From: Gammaproteobacteria bacterium
GTDB taxonomy: Bacteria; Pseudomonadota; Gammaproteobacteria; Halothiobacillales; Halothiobacillaceae
NCBI GenBank assembly: GCA_029335925.2
Contig: JARJMX020000133.1
Span: 1 to 13,940, forward strand
Length of the DNA: 13,940 bases
Direction of reading: 5' to 3'
Shown here: piece after piece, positions 7,590-13,940 of the stretch
Numbering within the stretch: the stretch's first letter is position 1
Layout of the letters: every line of letters starts with the position of its first letter
The notes under the pieces: model-generated
Told to the model about the DNA's origin: nothing
The model's input: only the letters and a program-made list of their open reading frames with translations
Database searches by the model: none
Translations under genes and position numbers: made by a program

Positions 7590-7622
7590 CCGCGCTGCCC
7601 TTCACAAGCTTGGGCGACGCGG
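7590..7622 (+). repeat. Imperfect hairpin after sodA
   Basis: CCGCGCTGCCC (7590-7600) and GGGCGACGCGG (7612-7622) pair at 9 of 11 positions with an 11-base loop. No T-run follows, so it is not itself a classical terminator. It stands between the sodA stop and the true terminator and may stabilise the 3' end or act as a pausing hairpin. Confidence 0.4.
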
Positions 7623-7631
7623 TTAAACTCC

Positions 7632-7668
7632 AAAAAACATGGCCCGTCTGCCGGGCCATTATTGTTTC
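7632..7668 (+). terminator. Rho-independent terminator of sodA
   Basis: ATGGCCCG (7639-7646) and CGGGCCAT (7652-7659) form a perfect 8-bp stem with a 5-base loop, followed by TATTGTTTC. An A-run (AAAAAA) precedes the stem, so some bidirectional activity is possible. It ends the sodA transcript and separates it from the arg cluster. Confidence 0.8.
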
Positions 7669-7677
7669 TGGAGCGTG

Positions 7678-7726
7678 CTGATCGATTCGCTGAGGCGGTC
7701 GGATATCGCCTGATGAAATCGATCAG
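7678..7726 (+). promoter_or_regulatory. Nested symmetric inverted repeat upstream of argD
   Basis: CTGATCGATT (7678-7687) is perfectly complementary to AATCGATCAG (7717-7726). Inside, AGGCG (7693-7697) pairs with CGCCT (7707-7711), leaving a 5 x 5 internal loop and a 9-base apical loop. The structure ends 23 bases before the chosen argD ATG. Each outer arm also contains the palindrome ATCGAT, so the element could instead be two protein-binding sites. It does not match the enteric ARG box I know. No T-run follows, so it is not a simple terminator. Function unknown. Confidence 0.5.
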
Positions 7727-7736
7727 ACACTTTCAT

Positions 7737-7740
7737 GGAG
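7737..7740 (+). promoter_or_regulatory. Ribosome binding site deciding the argD start
   Basis: GGAG lies nine bases before the ATG at 7750. The earlier in-frame ATG at 7735 overlaps this site and has no Shine-Dalgarno of its own. The later start also gives the usual short N-terminus before [10 protein letters not shown]. Confidence 0.6.
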
Positions 7741-7749
7741 CGGGATTTC

Positions 7750-8940
7750 ATGTCCACCCCCCATCTGATGAACACCTACAACCGCCTGCCCGTCACCTTT
7801 GCCAAGGGGCAGGGGGCCATCCTCTGGGACACCGAAGGCAAGGCTTACCTCGACGCCATCACCGGCGTGGCCGTCTGCGGCCTGGGGCATGCCCAGCCGG
7901 ACATCGCCCACGCCATTTGCGAGCAGGCCCAGACGCTCATCCATACCTCCAACATCTATGGCATCGCCTGGCAGGAGAAATTGGCGGACCGGCTATGCGA
8001 CATCTCTGGCATGGAGAAGGTCTTCTTCTGCAACTCCGGGGCCGAGGCCAACGAGGCCGCGATCAAGCTCGCCCGCCTCTATGCCCATCGCAAGGGCATT
8101 ACCGAGCCGCACATCGTGGTGATGGAGTCCAGCTTCCACGGCCGTACCCTGGCTACCCTGTCCGCCACCGGCAACCGCAAGGTCCAGGCCGGCTTCGAGC
8201 CGCTGGTCGGTGGCTTCGTGCGCGTGCCTTACGGTGATCTTGAGACCCTGCGCCAGGTAGGCCGCCATGATCGCAACATCGTCGCCGTGCTGGTCGAGCC
8301 GGTGCAGGGGGAGGGCGGGGTGCGTGTGCCGCCGCCGTCCTATCTTGCGGGCGTGCGCGAGATCTGCGATGCGCACGGCTGGCTGATGATGGTGGACGAG
8401 GTGCAGACCGGCATCGGCCGGACCGGGCAGTGGTTCGGCTTCCAGCACGCCGGCATCCTCCCGGATGTGATGAGCCTCGCCAAGGGGCTGGGCAACGGCG
8501 TGCCCATCGGGGCCTGCCTTGCCGCCGGGGCCGCGGCTGAAGTGTTCGCCCCCGGTAACCACGGTTCGACCTTCGGCGGCAATCCGCTGGTCTGCCGCGT
8601 GGCGCACACCGTGCTTGATGTGATCGAACGCGACGGGCTGGTGGCGCGTGCGGCGCAGCTCGGCACCCGCATCCGCGAGGGCTTGGCCGCTCGCCTGGCG
8701 GGGCTGCATGGGGTGGTCGAGGTGCGTGGGCTCGGCCTGATGATCGGCGTCCAGTTGGACCGTCCCTGTGGCGATTTGGTCAAGCAGGCCCTAGCGCGTG
8801 GTCTGCTGATTAATGTCACCGCCGATTCGGTGATTCGCCTGCTGCCCGCGCTGATCATGAGTGACGAGCAGGCCGACCAGCTGGTGGACATCCTCTCCGG
8901 GCTGGTCAAGGACTTCCTGGCGGCCGAGGTGAAGGCATGA
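7750..8940 (+). CDS. argD: Acetylornithine aminotransferase (class III PLP aminotransferase)
   Basis: It converts N-acetyl-glutamate-5-semialdehyde and glutamate to N-acetylornithine and 2-oxoglutarate, step four of arginine synthesis; many ArgD enzymes also serve lysine synthesis (DapC activity). The 396 residues are the normal length. Motifs, numbered from the chosen ATG, are: [10 protein letters not shown] near the N-terminus, [14 protein letters not shown] strand (here [12 protein letters not shown]), [13 protein letters not shown] with the phosphate-binding SGAEANE at 96-102, SFHGRT, the PLP-contacting D216 in [11 protein letters not shown], and the Schiff-base lysine K245 in [13 protein letters not shown]. 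The STFGGNPLV segment follows. The stop overlaps the argF start by four bases (ATGA), so the two are surely co-translated. The linkage to argF and argA favours the biosynthetic ArgD over a catabolic succinylornithine or GABA aminotransferase. A structured repeat lies just upstream. Confidence 0.94.
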   Translation: MSTPHLMNTYNRLPVTFAKGQGAILWDTEGKAYLDAITGVAVCGLGHAQPDIAHAICEQAQTLIHTSNIYGIAWQEKLADRLCDISGMEKVFFCNSGAEANEAAIKLARLYAHRKGITEPHIVVMESSFHGRTLATLSATGNRKVQAGFEPLVGGFVRVPYGDLETLRQVGRHDRNIVAVLVEPVQGEGGVRVPPPSYLAGVREICDAHGWLMMVDEVQTGIGRTGQWFGFQHAGILPDVMSLAKGLGNGVPIGACLAAGAAAEVFAPGNHGSTFGGNPLVCRVAHTVLDVIERDGLVARAAQLGTRIREGLAARLAGLHGVVEVRGLGLMIGVQLDRPCGDLVKQALARGLLINVTADSVIRLLPALIMSDEQADQLVDILSGLVKDFLAAEVKA

Positions 8941-9851
8941 AGGCCCCGCGCCATTTCCTCTCGCTGGACGATCTGAGTCCAGACGAGCTGCGTCGGATCT
9001 TGGACCGGGCCCTCCACCTGAAGGCGGCCCGCGCGCGCGGCGAGCAGGTGCTGACCCTGCAGAACCGCGTGCTCGGTATGATCTTCGAGAAGGCCTCAAC
9101 CCGTACGCGCGTGTCGTTCGAGGCTGGTATGGCGCAGCTTGGCGGGCACGCCATCTTCCTCTCCCCGCGCGACACCCAGCTTGGGCGTGGCGAGCCGATC
9201 GCTGATTCCGCCCGCGTGCTGTCGCGCATGGTCGACATCATTATGATCCGTGCGCATCGCCACGCGGATCTGGTGGAGTTTGCCGCCCATTCGCGGGTGC
9301 CGGTCATCAATGCCCTGACCGACCTGAATCATCCCTGCCAGTTGCTGGCCGACATGTTGACCTACGAGGAGCATCGGGGCAGCATCGCCGGCAAGACCGT
9401 GGCCTGGGTGGGCGATGGTTTCAATATGTGCCACAGCTATATCCAGGCGGCACGCGTGTTCGGCTTCAGGCTGAATGTCGCGACCCCCGTCGGCTACGGA
9501 CCCGACCCGGCTATCGTGGCTGAGGCGGATGGGCAGGTGAGGGTGACTCACGACCCGCGCGTGGCCTGCCGCGATGCCGACCTCGTGGTCACCGACGTGT
9601 GGACCAGTATGGGGCAGGAGGAGGAGGCTGAACGCCGTCGGCGTGATTTCGCCGGGTATTGCGTCAGCGAAGAGCTGATGGCCCTGGCACGCCCAGATGC
9701 GCTGTTCATGCACTGCCTGCCGGCCCACCGAGGCGAGGAGGTGGAGGCCGCCGTGATTGATGGCCCCTGGAGCGTGGTCTGGGATGAGGCGGAGAATCGC
9801 CTGCACACCCAGAAGGCCCTGCTCGAGTTCCTGCTCGGTGCTCTGGAGTGA
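8937..9851 (+). CDS. argF: Ornithine carbamoyltransferase
   Basis: It makes citrulline from ornithine and carbamoyl phosphate in the cytoplasm, probably as a homotrimer. The 304 residues match the usual 300-310 of anabolic enzymes. The carbamoyl-phosphate loop is STRTR (54-58, in [13 protein letters not shown]). HPCQ (132-135) completes that site. DVWTSMG (220-226) is the ornithine loop, and [11 protein letters not shown] (259-269) carries the catalytic cysteine C260. The set HPCQ plus DVWTSMG plus HCLP separates it from aspartate carbamoyltransferase. The ATG is inside the argD stop (ATGA overlap). The stop is nine bases before the argA ATG, with GGAG near the argF end able to serve argA. 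A catabolic ArcB role is unlikely because no arcA or arcC lies nearby. Secure identification. Confidence 0.97.
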   Translation: MKAPRHFLSLDDLSPDELRRILDRALHLKAARARGEQVLTLQNRVLGMIFEKASTRTRVSFEAGMAQLGGHAIFLSPRDTQLGRGEPIADSARVLSRMVDIIMIRAHRHADLVEFAAHSRVPVINALTDLNHPCQLLADMLTYEEHRGSIAGKTVAWVGDGFNMCHSYIQAARVFGFRLNVATPVGYGPDPAIVAEADGQVRVTHDPRVACRDADLVVTDVWTSMGQEEEAERRRRDFAGYCVSEELMALARPDALFMHCLPAHRGEEVEAAVIDGPWSVVWDEAENRLHTQKALLEFLLGALE

Positions 9852-9860
9852 GCCTTTGCG

Positions 9861-11201
9861 ATGAGCGCAAACCCGCATCCTACTCTTCAGCAGCTGCTGC
9901 GGGATGCTGCGCCCTACATCCACGCTCACCGCGGCAGGACTATGGTCCTGGCTTTCGCGGGGGAGGCGCTGCTCGAACAGGGGCTGGAAGCCCTGGCCTC
10001 CGATGTGGCCTTGCTCTCAAGCCTCGGCGTCCGCCTCGTGCTCGTGCCGGGATCGCGCCCGCAGATCGAAGCCGAGCTGCATAGCGCAGGTCTTCATTCC
10101 CGCTTCCATGCCGGTCTGCGCATCACCGGTGAGGCGGAACTGCCGCACGTCAAACGCGCCGTTGCCATGCAGACCGTGGACCTCATGGCCCGCCTCTCCC
10201 AAGGCATGCCCAACACCCCGCTTGAAGGCGCGCGCCTGTCCGTGGTAACGGCCAATCTCGTCATTGCCCGTCCTGTGGGAGTTCGCGACGGCGTCGATCT
10301 GGGCTGGACGGGGGAGGTACGCAAGGTCGAAGCTGAGCGCCTGACCCGTCTGCTGGACGTTGGGTCTGTCATCCTTCAACCTTGTCTTGGCACCTCGCCG
10401 ACCGGCGAGGTCTTCAACTTGCGCGCGGAGGATGTGGCGGTGGAGTTGGCGGCCGCGATCCGCGCCGACAAATTGGTGTTCCTCACTGAGTCGGCCAGTC
10501 ACTTACCCGCGCAGCTGACCGTGGCTGAGGCCGCCGCCTGGCAAGAGAGTCCTGCCTTGTCGGCCGAGTTCCGCCTGCATCTTGCCAGCGCGGTGCAGGC
10601 TGTACGCCGCGGAGTGGGACGGGTGCACCTGGTCGACCGGCGCAACGAGGGCGCCTTGCTGCGCGAGCTGTTCACCCGCGAGGGCCATGGCACATTGGTG
10701 ACCGCCGAGCCCCTGGAAAAGCTACGCCGGGCCACGATCGACGATGTGGGGGGAATTCTCGAACTGATCCGTCCTCTGGAAGAGGAGGGGGTGCTCGTGC
10801 GCCGCCCGCGTGAACAGCTCGAGCTCGAAATCGAGCACTACTGGGTGATTGACCTGGACGGACGCATCATTGCCACGGCGGCCTTGCACACCTTCCCGGA
10901 CGCACCGCTCGCCGAACTGGCCTGCCTTGCCGTGCACCCTGACTATCGTCGCAGCGGGCGGGCCAGCCAGCTTTTGCAAAAGATAGAGCGCGAAGCCATT
11001 TCGCGGGGGCTAAGAGGCTTGTTCGTGTTGACCACCCATACCTCGCACTGGTTCATCGAACATGGTTTTCGCAAGGCTGAGGTGAGTGAGTTGCCGGTTT
11101 CGCGACAGGCCATCTATAACGTCCAGCGCAATTCCAAGGTCTTCATCAAGAGTCTGGCCGTGCCGGTGACTGGTCATGGCTCCTCAGATGCTCCAGACTG
11201 A
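9861..11201 (+). CDS. argA: Amino-acid N-acetyltransferase (N-acetylglutamate synthase)
   Basis: It makes N-acetylglutamate from glutamate and acetyl-CoA, the first step of arginine synthesis and usually the point of feedback inhibition by arginine. The 446 residues match the classical ArgA length (443 in E. coli). The N-terminal amino-acid-kinase-like domain (about 15-285) begins YIHAHRGRTMVLAFAGEAL, includes LVLVPGSRPQIE, and should hold the arginine site. The C-terminal GNAT domain (about 288-432) carries LACLAVHPDYRRSGRASQLLQKIE, the acetyl-CoA binding segment, and FVLTTHTSHWFIEHGF. The order kinase-like then GNAT separates it from stand-alone ArgB or short GNAT ArgA versions. The start follows argF by nine bases; the stop overlaps the rsmJ start by one (TGATG). 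Placement directly behind argD-argF puts the committed enzyme on the same transcript. Confidence 0.95.
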   Translation: MSANPHPTLQQLLRDAAPYIHAHRGRTMVLAFAGEALLEQGLEALASDVALLSSLGVRLVLVPGSRPQIEAELHSAGLHSRFHAGLRITGEAELPHVKRAVAMQTVDLMARLSQGMPNTPLEGARLSVVTANLVIARPVGVRDGVDLGWTGEVRKVEAERLTRLLDVGSVILQPCLGTSPTGEVFNLRAEDVAVELAAAIRADKLVFLTESASHLPAQLTVAEAAAWQESPALSAEFRLHLASAVQAVRRGVGRVHLVDRRNEGALLRELFTREGHGTLVTAEPLEKLRRATIDDVGGILELIRPLEEEGVLVRRPREQLELEIEHYWVIDLDGRIIATAALHTFPDAPLAELACLAVHPDYRRSGRASQLLQKIEREAISRGLRGLFVLTTHTSHWFIEHGFRKAEVSELPVSRQAIYNVQRNSKVFIKSLAVPVTGHGSSDAPD

Positions 11202-11968
11202 TGCTCTCCCCCATCATCGTCGTCCCTGAGGGGAGAGATAGCCTGGATTCGGCCCGGCAGCTCGCCCATCGTCTGAATATCCCCTGTGTCGATCAGCGGC
11301 CGACGCATGGCTTGTTTCTTCTGTTCGGAACGGACGGCTTGGCCCTCCATGATGCCGATGCCCCACGTGGGCAGCCCCTGCGGGTCGATTTTAAGTCCGG
11401 CAGCATGGGGTATCGCCAGCGGGCGGGTTTTCGCCGCGATGAACTGCTTGCGCGCGCAGTGGGTATCAGGGGGAGGGATCTTCCGACCATTCTCGATGCC
11501 ACGGCGGGGCTTGGGCGCGATGCCTTCATGCTCGCTAGCCTGGGGTGCGAAGTCACTCTGTGTGAGCGCCATCCCATCGTCTTTGCCTTGCTTGAGGACG
11601 GGCTGAGCCGGGCCAGGCAGGCCCCTGTCCTTGTCCCGGTGATTGGGCGGATGCAGCTTGTGGCTGGCGATGCTGCGGCCTATATGGACTCTGCGGTGGT
11701 TCTTGCGCCTGATGTGGTCTTGCTCGACCCGATGTTTCCGGAGCGGAAAAAGTCCGCACTGGTGAAAAAACCGATGCGTCTTTTCCACGGTCTTGTAGGC
11801 CGGGATCCGGATGCGGACGGCCTACTGGAGCGGGCGATAGCGAAGGCGCGCAGGCGCGTGGTGGTCAAGCGGCCGCTGCATGCCCCGGCGCTGGGCGGGG
11901 TTGTTCCATCCTTCAGCTACAAAGGGAAGGCCATACGCTTTGATGTTTACCTAACCCGCGGAGGGTAA
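11201..11968 (+). CDS. rsmJ: 16S rRNA (guanine-1516-N2)-methyltransferase RsmJ
   Basis: It methylates G1516 of 16S rRNA in the small subunit, using S-adenosylmethionine. The 255 residues compare with 250 in E. coli RsmJ (formerly YhiQ). Diagnostic stretches are VDFKSGSMGYRQRAGFRRDELLARAVGI, in the family's position before the Rossmann fold; motif I DATAGLGRDAFMLASLG (99-115), which binds SAM; the acidic end of strand two CERHP; the catalytic motif LDPMFPERKKSALVKK (175-190); and VVVKRPLHAPAL near the C-terminus. The ATG overlaps the argA stop by one base (TGATG) with no separate Shine-Dalgarno, so its translation appears to depend on argA. The link to an arginine operon is unlike E. coli, where the gene lies elsewhere. 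Apart from co-expression, no functional reason for the pairing is visible. Confidence 0.94.
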   Translation: MLSPIIVVPEGRDSLDSARQLAHRLNIPCVDQRPTHGLFLLFGTDGLALHDADAPRGQPLRVDFKSGSMGYRQRAGFRRDELLARAVGIRGRDLPTILDATAGLGRDAFMLASLGCEVTLCERHPIVFALLEDGLSRARQAPVLVPVIGRMQLVAGDAAAYMDSAVVLAPDVVLLDPMFPERKKSALVKKPMRLFHGLVGRDPDADGLLERAIAKARRRVVVKRPLHAPALGGVVPSFSYKGKAIRFDVYLTRGG

Positions 11969-12018
11969 GGAGGATGAACGCGGCTGCATGGCTGACGCAT
12001 GCGGGGAGCAAGCGCACC

Positions 12019-12046
12019 AAATAAAAGGGCGCCCGAAAGGGCGCCC
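12019..12046 (-). terminator. Rho-independent terminator of the ompA-like gene
   Basis: GGGCGCCC (12027-12034) and GGGCGCCC (12039-12046) form a perfect 8-bp, all-GC stem with a GAAA loop on the plus strand (UUUC on the minus strand). In the minus direction the stem is followed by TTTTATTT (12026-12019), a textbook terminator placed 24 bases after the ompA-like stop. In the plus direction only a weak tail (CTTGCG) follows, so it probably stops rsmJ transcripts less well. Confidence 0.88.
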
Positions 12047-12069
12047 CTTGCGTCGGGGTCGTCTCCAGA

Positions 12070-12693
12070 TTACTTGGAGGCGGCGTTGACGGTTACTTCT
12101 ACGCGACGGTTTTTAGCGCGGCCAGCCTTGGTCCTATTGTCGGCAATCGGCTGGGACTCGCCTTTGCCATAGGCCTTAATCTTGGCAGCAGGGACACCCT
12201 TGCTGACCAGGTAATCAGCCACGGTTTTGGCGCGACGCTCGGACAGTTTCTGGTTGTAGGCCTCAGTGCCGATGCTGTCCGTGTGGCCGACGACGGTGAC
12301 CTCTTCGATTTGGTCGATCTTCATCTCAGCCACCAGGGCATCCAGGGCCTTCTTGCCTTCCGGCTTCAGGTTGTATTTGTCGAAGTCGAAATAGGTGTCG
12401 GCGTTCAGGGTGATCTTCTTGGCGGCCACAACCGGAGGCTTCGGCGCTTCAACGGCCGGCTTGGCCTCGACCTTCTTCTCTTCCTTCTTGAAGTATTCAG
12501 GGTTGCATTCCTTGATGGCGGTGTCGGCGCTCAGAGGGATGTGGCCGTTGAGGACGCACTTGCCCATACCATCCTTAACCACGACATTCTGGCTGTCATA
12601 GACATACGCGGTCCGCTTGTCGGCGGCGAAGGCAGGGACGGCCAGAACAGCAGAAGCCAGCAGGCCTGCGCTGAGAGCAGCGAAGTTCTTCAT
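12070..12693 (-). CDS. OmpA-family outer-membrane / peptidoglycan-binding protein
   Basis: It probably tethers the outer membrane to peptidoglycan. The 207 residues start with a signal peptide (1-23, ending VPAFA before ADKRT). Residues about 29-66 form a small domain (YVYDSQNVVVKDGMGKCV ... ECNPEYF) with two cysteines, C46 and C63, that could form a disulfide; this resembles, from memory, the N-terminal part of RmpM-like proteins. A Lys/Glu/Pro/Ala-rich linker (70-93) leads to the OmpA C-terminal domain (about 94-204). There, D139 (VVGHTDS) and R154 (LSERRAKTV) are the diaminopimelate-binding pair, and GRAKNRRVEV closes the domain. There is no eight-stranded barrel, so it is not full-length OmpA, and a lipobox cysteine is absent, so it is not Pal. 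It has its own promoter, leader hairpin and terminator. It is likely abundant and monocistronic. Confidence 0.93.
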   Translation of the reverse strand: MKNFAALSAGLLASAVLAVPAFAADKRTAYVYDSQNVVVKDGMGKCVLNGHIPLSADTAIKECNPEYFKKEEKKVEAKPAVEAPKPPVVAAKKITLNADTYFDFDKYNLKPEGKKALDALVAEMKIDQIEEVTVVGHTDSIGTEAYNQKLSERRAKTVADYLVSKGVPAAKIKAYGKGESQPIADNRTKAGRAKNRRVEVTVNAASK

Positions 12694-12733
12694 GATTGTT
12701 CTTCCCTTCTCGAAAGTTGAGTTTGCAAAAGGT

Positions 12734-12757
12734 CAAGCCATCGCATTCAACGGCTTG
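12734..12757 (-). promoter_or_regulatory. Leader hairpin of the ompA-like mRNA
   Basis: On the minus-strand RNA CAAGCC (12757-12752) pairs with GGCUUG (12739-12734) across 12 bases. If transcription starts 6-7 bases after the candidate -10, the hairpin would sit within a few bases of the 5' end. E. coli ompA mRNA is known to be stabilised by a 5' hairpin; a similar role is inferred here. Confidence 0.45.
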
Positions 12758-12763
12758 CTGCAA

Positions 12764-12772
12764 TTTATAATA
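12764..12772 (-). promoter_or_regulatory. -10 region of the ompA-like promoter
   Basis: The minus strand reads TATTATAAA, offering TATTAT (12772-12767) or TATAAA (12769-12764) as -10. The predicted start is near 12757-12760, giving a leader of about 65 bases. The -35 is poor, but T- and A-rich runs (12785-12811) lie upstream and could aid RNA polymerase binding. An inverted repeat covers the -35 area. Confidence 0.5.
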
Positions 12773-12803
12773 CGTTCCTGAGGCCAAAAAAGCTAAGGAA
12801 CGT
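12772..12803. repeat. 8-16-8 inverted repeat over the ompA-like promoter
   Basis: ACGTTCCT (12772-12779) and AGGAACGT (12796-12803) are perfect complements with a 16-base spacer. The left arm touches the -10 of the ompA-like gene and the whole repeat covers its -35 region, so it may be an operator. On the plus strand it is followed by TGTTTTTTTG, so it also looks like a terminator facing mtnA. Confidence 0.45.
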
Positions 12804-12929
12804 TGTTTTTTTGCACGGCTGCTGTTGCTCATCTGCACAGCCATTCGTTCACAGCCCCCCCTGTACGAGATAGGGCATAGCGCCCAGCGGGCCCGTTTAC
12901 AAGTCCAAATAACGTGAGATTCTACATTT

Positions 12930-13940
12930 ATGAGTACCTACGACGCCGTCCGCGCCCTGGTCTGGAAGCATGACGCCCTGGAATTGCTTGCTCAGCGTCG
13001 CCTACCGGCCGTACGAGAGTTTGTGCGTTGCACGACGGCCCCCCAGGTTGCCGAGGCCATCCGTGCCATGGTGGTGCGCGGGGCGCCCGCGATCGGCATC
13101 GCCGCGGCCTTTGGCGTGGTGCTGGCCGCGCGTCAGCACGGCCTGGGTGATGCCGACGCTGTCCGTCGGGTGGAGGAGGATATCGAGCGCCTCGTCCAGT
13201 CGCGCCCGACGGCGGTCAACCTGTTCTGGGCGATCGAACGCATGCGTCGCGTCCTTGAGCAGCAGGGGGATGTCGCATCTCTGGAGCAGGAGGCGCGTCG
13301 GATCGAGGCGGAGGATCTTGATGCCAACCGGCGCATGGGTGAGTTCTGCGCGGCCCTGATCGAGCCCGGCCGGGATGTTCTGACTCACTGTAATACCGGG
13401 TCGCTCGCTACGGCCGGACTCGGGACGGCGCTCGGTGTGATCCGCACAGCTTTTGCGCAGAAGCGAGTGGGGCATGTCTTTGCAGACGAAACCCGCCCTT
13501 GGCTGCAGGGTGCCCGCTTGACTGCGTGGGAGCTCAAGGAGGACGGCATCCCTGTAACCCTCATCTGCGAGGGAGCTGCGGCCAGCCTGATGAAGGGGGG
13601 GCGTATTGGCTGGGTCATTGTTGGCGCTGACCGCATCACTGCCAATGGCGACACGGCCAACAAGATCGGCACCTATGGCCTGGCCATCCTCGCCAGGCAT
13701 CACGGGGTGCGCTTCATGGTGGTGGCGCCGTCCTCGACCTTCGACCTTACCTTGCGGTCGGGGGCGGAGATCCCCATCGAGACACGCCCGATGGATGAAG
13801 TGACCATGCTTGCCGGGCAGCGTATCGCCCCCGCAGGGGTGGAGGCCTGGAATCCCTCGTTCGATGTTACTCCGGCCGAGCTGATCGATGCCATCGTGAC
13901 CGAGCGCGGCGTAATCCTGCAGCCGAATGCCGAGCGAGTG
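12930..13940 (+). CDS. mtnA: S-methyl-5-thioribose-1-phosphate isomerase, 3' end cut by the window (partial)
   Basis: It isomerises 5-methylthioribose-1-phosphate to 5-methylthioribulose-1-phosphate in the methionine salvage pathway. The frame stays open from the ATG at 12930 to the last base, 337 codons, and probably lacks only some 10-20 residues. The eIF-2B-alpha-like fold shows [13 protein letters not shown] (50-62), the catalytic cysteine C154 in [28 protein letters not shown] (185-202), and the catalytic aspartate D234 in [33 protein letters not shown] and the ending [18 protein letters not shown] follow. The segment usually reading (T)D-S/N-x-A-A is CEGAAASLM here (213-221), a small departure. 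Only a weak GAG precedes the ATG, and no convincing promoter hexamers were found in the 236-base divergent gap. MtnA is distinguished from eIF-2B subunits by the THCNTG and GADRI motifs. Confidence 0.95.
   Translation, partial: MSTYDAVRALVWKHDALELLAQRRLPAVREFVRCTTAPQVAEAIRAMVVRGAPAIGIAAAFGVVLAARQHGLGDADAVRRVEEDIERLVQSRPTAVNLFWAIERMRRVLEQQGDVASLEQEARRIEAEDLDANRRMGEFCAALIEPGRDVLTHCNTGSLATAGLGTALGVIRTAFAQKRVGHVFADETRPWLQGARLTAWELKEDGIPVTLICEGAAASLMKGGRIGWVIVGADRITANGDTANKIGTYGLAILARHHGVRFMVVAPSSTFDLTLRSGAEIPIETRPMDEVTMLAGQRIAPAGVEAWNPSFDVTPAELIDAIVTERGVILQPNAERV

Noticed and set aside
7678-7726. Enteric-type ARG box or Pseudomonas-type ArgR site
   Set aside because: The sequence does not fit the TGAATWWWWATTCA-like or TGTCGC-type motifs I know; kept only as an unexplained repeat.
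7735-7737. Earlier ATG for argD
   Set aside because: It lacks an upstream Shine-Dalgarno and overlaps the GGAG that serves the ATG at 7750.
7566-8237. 223-codon plus-strand ORF starting at the sodA stop
   Set aside because: Runs through the sodA terminator and is out of frame with argD, which has full family motifs.
9096-9929. 277-codon minus-strand ORF opposite argF
   Set aside because: Antisense shadow of argF with no domain signal.
11988-12092. 34-codon ORF after rsmJ starting at ATG 11988
   Set aside because: It reads through the terminator hairpin into the ompA-like 3' end; strongly basic, low-information product and 14-base spacing from AAGGAGG.
12848-12876. mtnA promoter with TTCACA as -35
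   Set aside because: The spacing of 17 bases leads to TAGGGC, which matches only 2 of 6 positions of a -10.
13002-13703. 233-codon minus-strand ORF near the window end
   Set aside because: Antisense to mtnA, whose catalytic motifs are intact in the plus frame.

Overview
This window looks like a GC-rich (by eye about 60% or more) chromosomal stretch of a gammaproteobacterium. The evidence is gene content and order: dnaB directly followed by alr, divergent metE/metR, a classical fused argA, rsmJ, and an OmpA-family protein with a two-cysteine N-terminal part. I cannot place it at genus level. A non-enteric, possibly sulfur-oxidising lineage is only a guess. Nothing looks like a phage, transposon or CRISPR array. 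Genes are tightly packed, and the longest stretch without a gene is about 236 bases (between ompA-like and mtnA).

Layout. (1) 2-2385, plus strand: 3' part of dnaB (replicative helicase), then alr (alanine racemase) overlapping it by one base. (2) 2363-5864, minus strand: metE (cobalamin-independent methionine synthase), then a membrane-anchored Deg/HtrA-type serine protease whose end overlaps the end of alr by 23 bases. (3) 5956-6876, plus strand: metR, divergent from metE across a 91-base control region holding a near-consensus MetR box. (4) 6958-7569: a manganese-type superoxide dismutase with its own extended -10 promoter and a strong terminator. (5) 7750-11968: argD, argF, argA and rsmJ, joined by overlapping or nearly touching stop/start codons, behind a structured leader. 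(6) 12070-12693, minus strand: an OmpA-family outer-membrane protein with a clear promoter, leader hairpin and terminator. (7) 12930-end, plus strand: mtnA (methionine salvage isomerase), cut by the window end.

How the genes work together. Two metabolic themes appear. The arginine block supplies the committed step (argA), the transamination step (argD) and citrulline formation (argF) from one likely transcript. The methionine theme has de novo methylation of homocysteine (metE under MetR) and recycling of the methylthioadenosine carbon skeleton (mtnA), at separate sites. The rest is housekeeping: replication, cell-wall D-alanine, oxidative stress defence, envelope protease, envelope structural protein and rRNA methylation.

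No new protein system is evident. The most unusual signals are in the RNA/DNA control layer: a perfect 8-bp hairpin that buries the Shine-Dalgarno of the Deg-type protease, a nested symmetric hairpin before argD, and an 8-16-8 inverted repeat over the ompA-like promoter. The protease also looks closer to chloroplast/cyanobacterial Deg1 than to DegS/AlgW.
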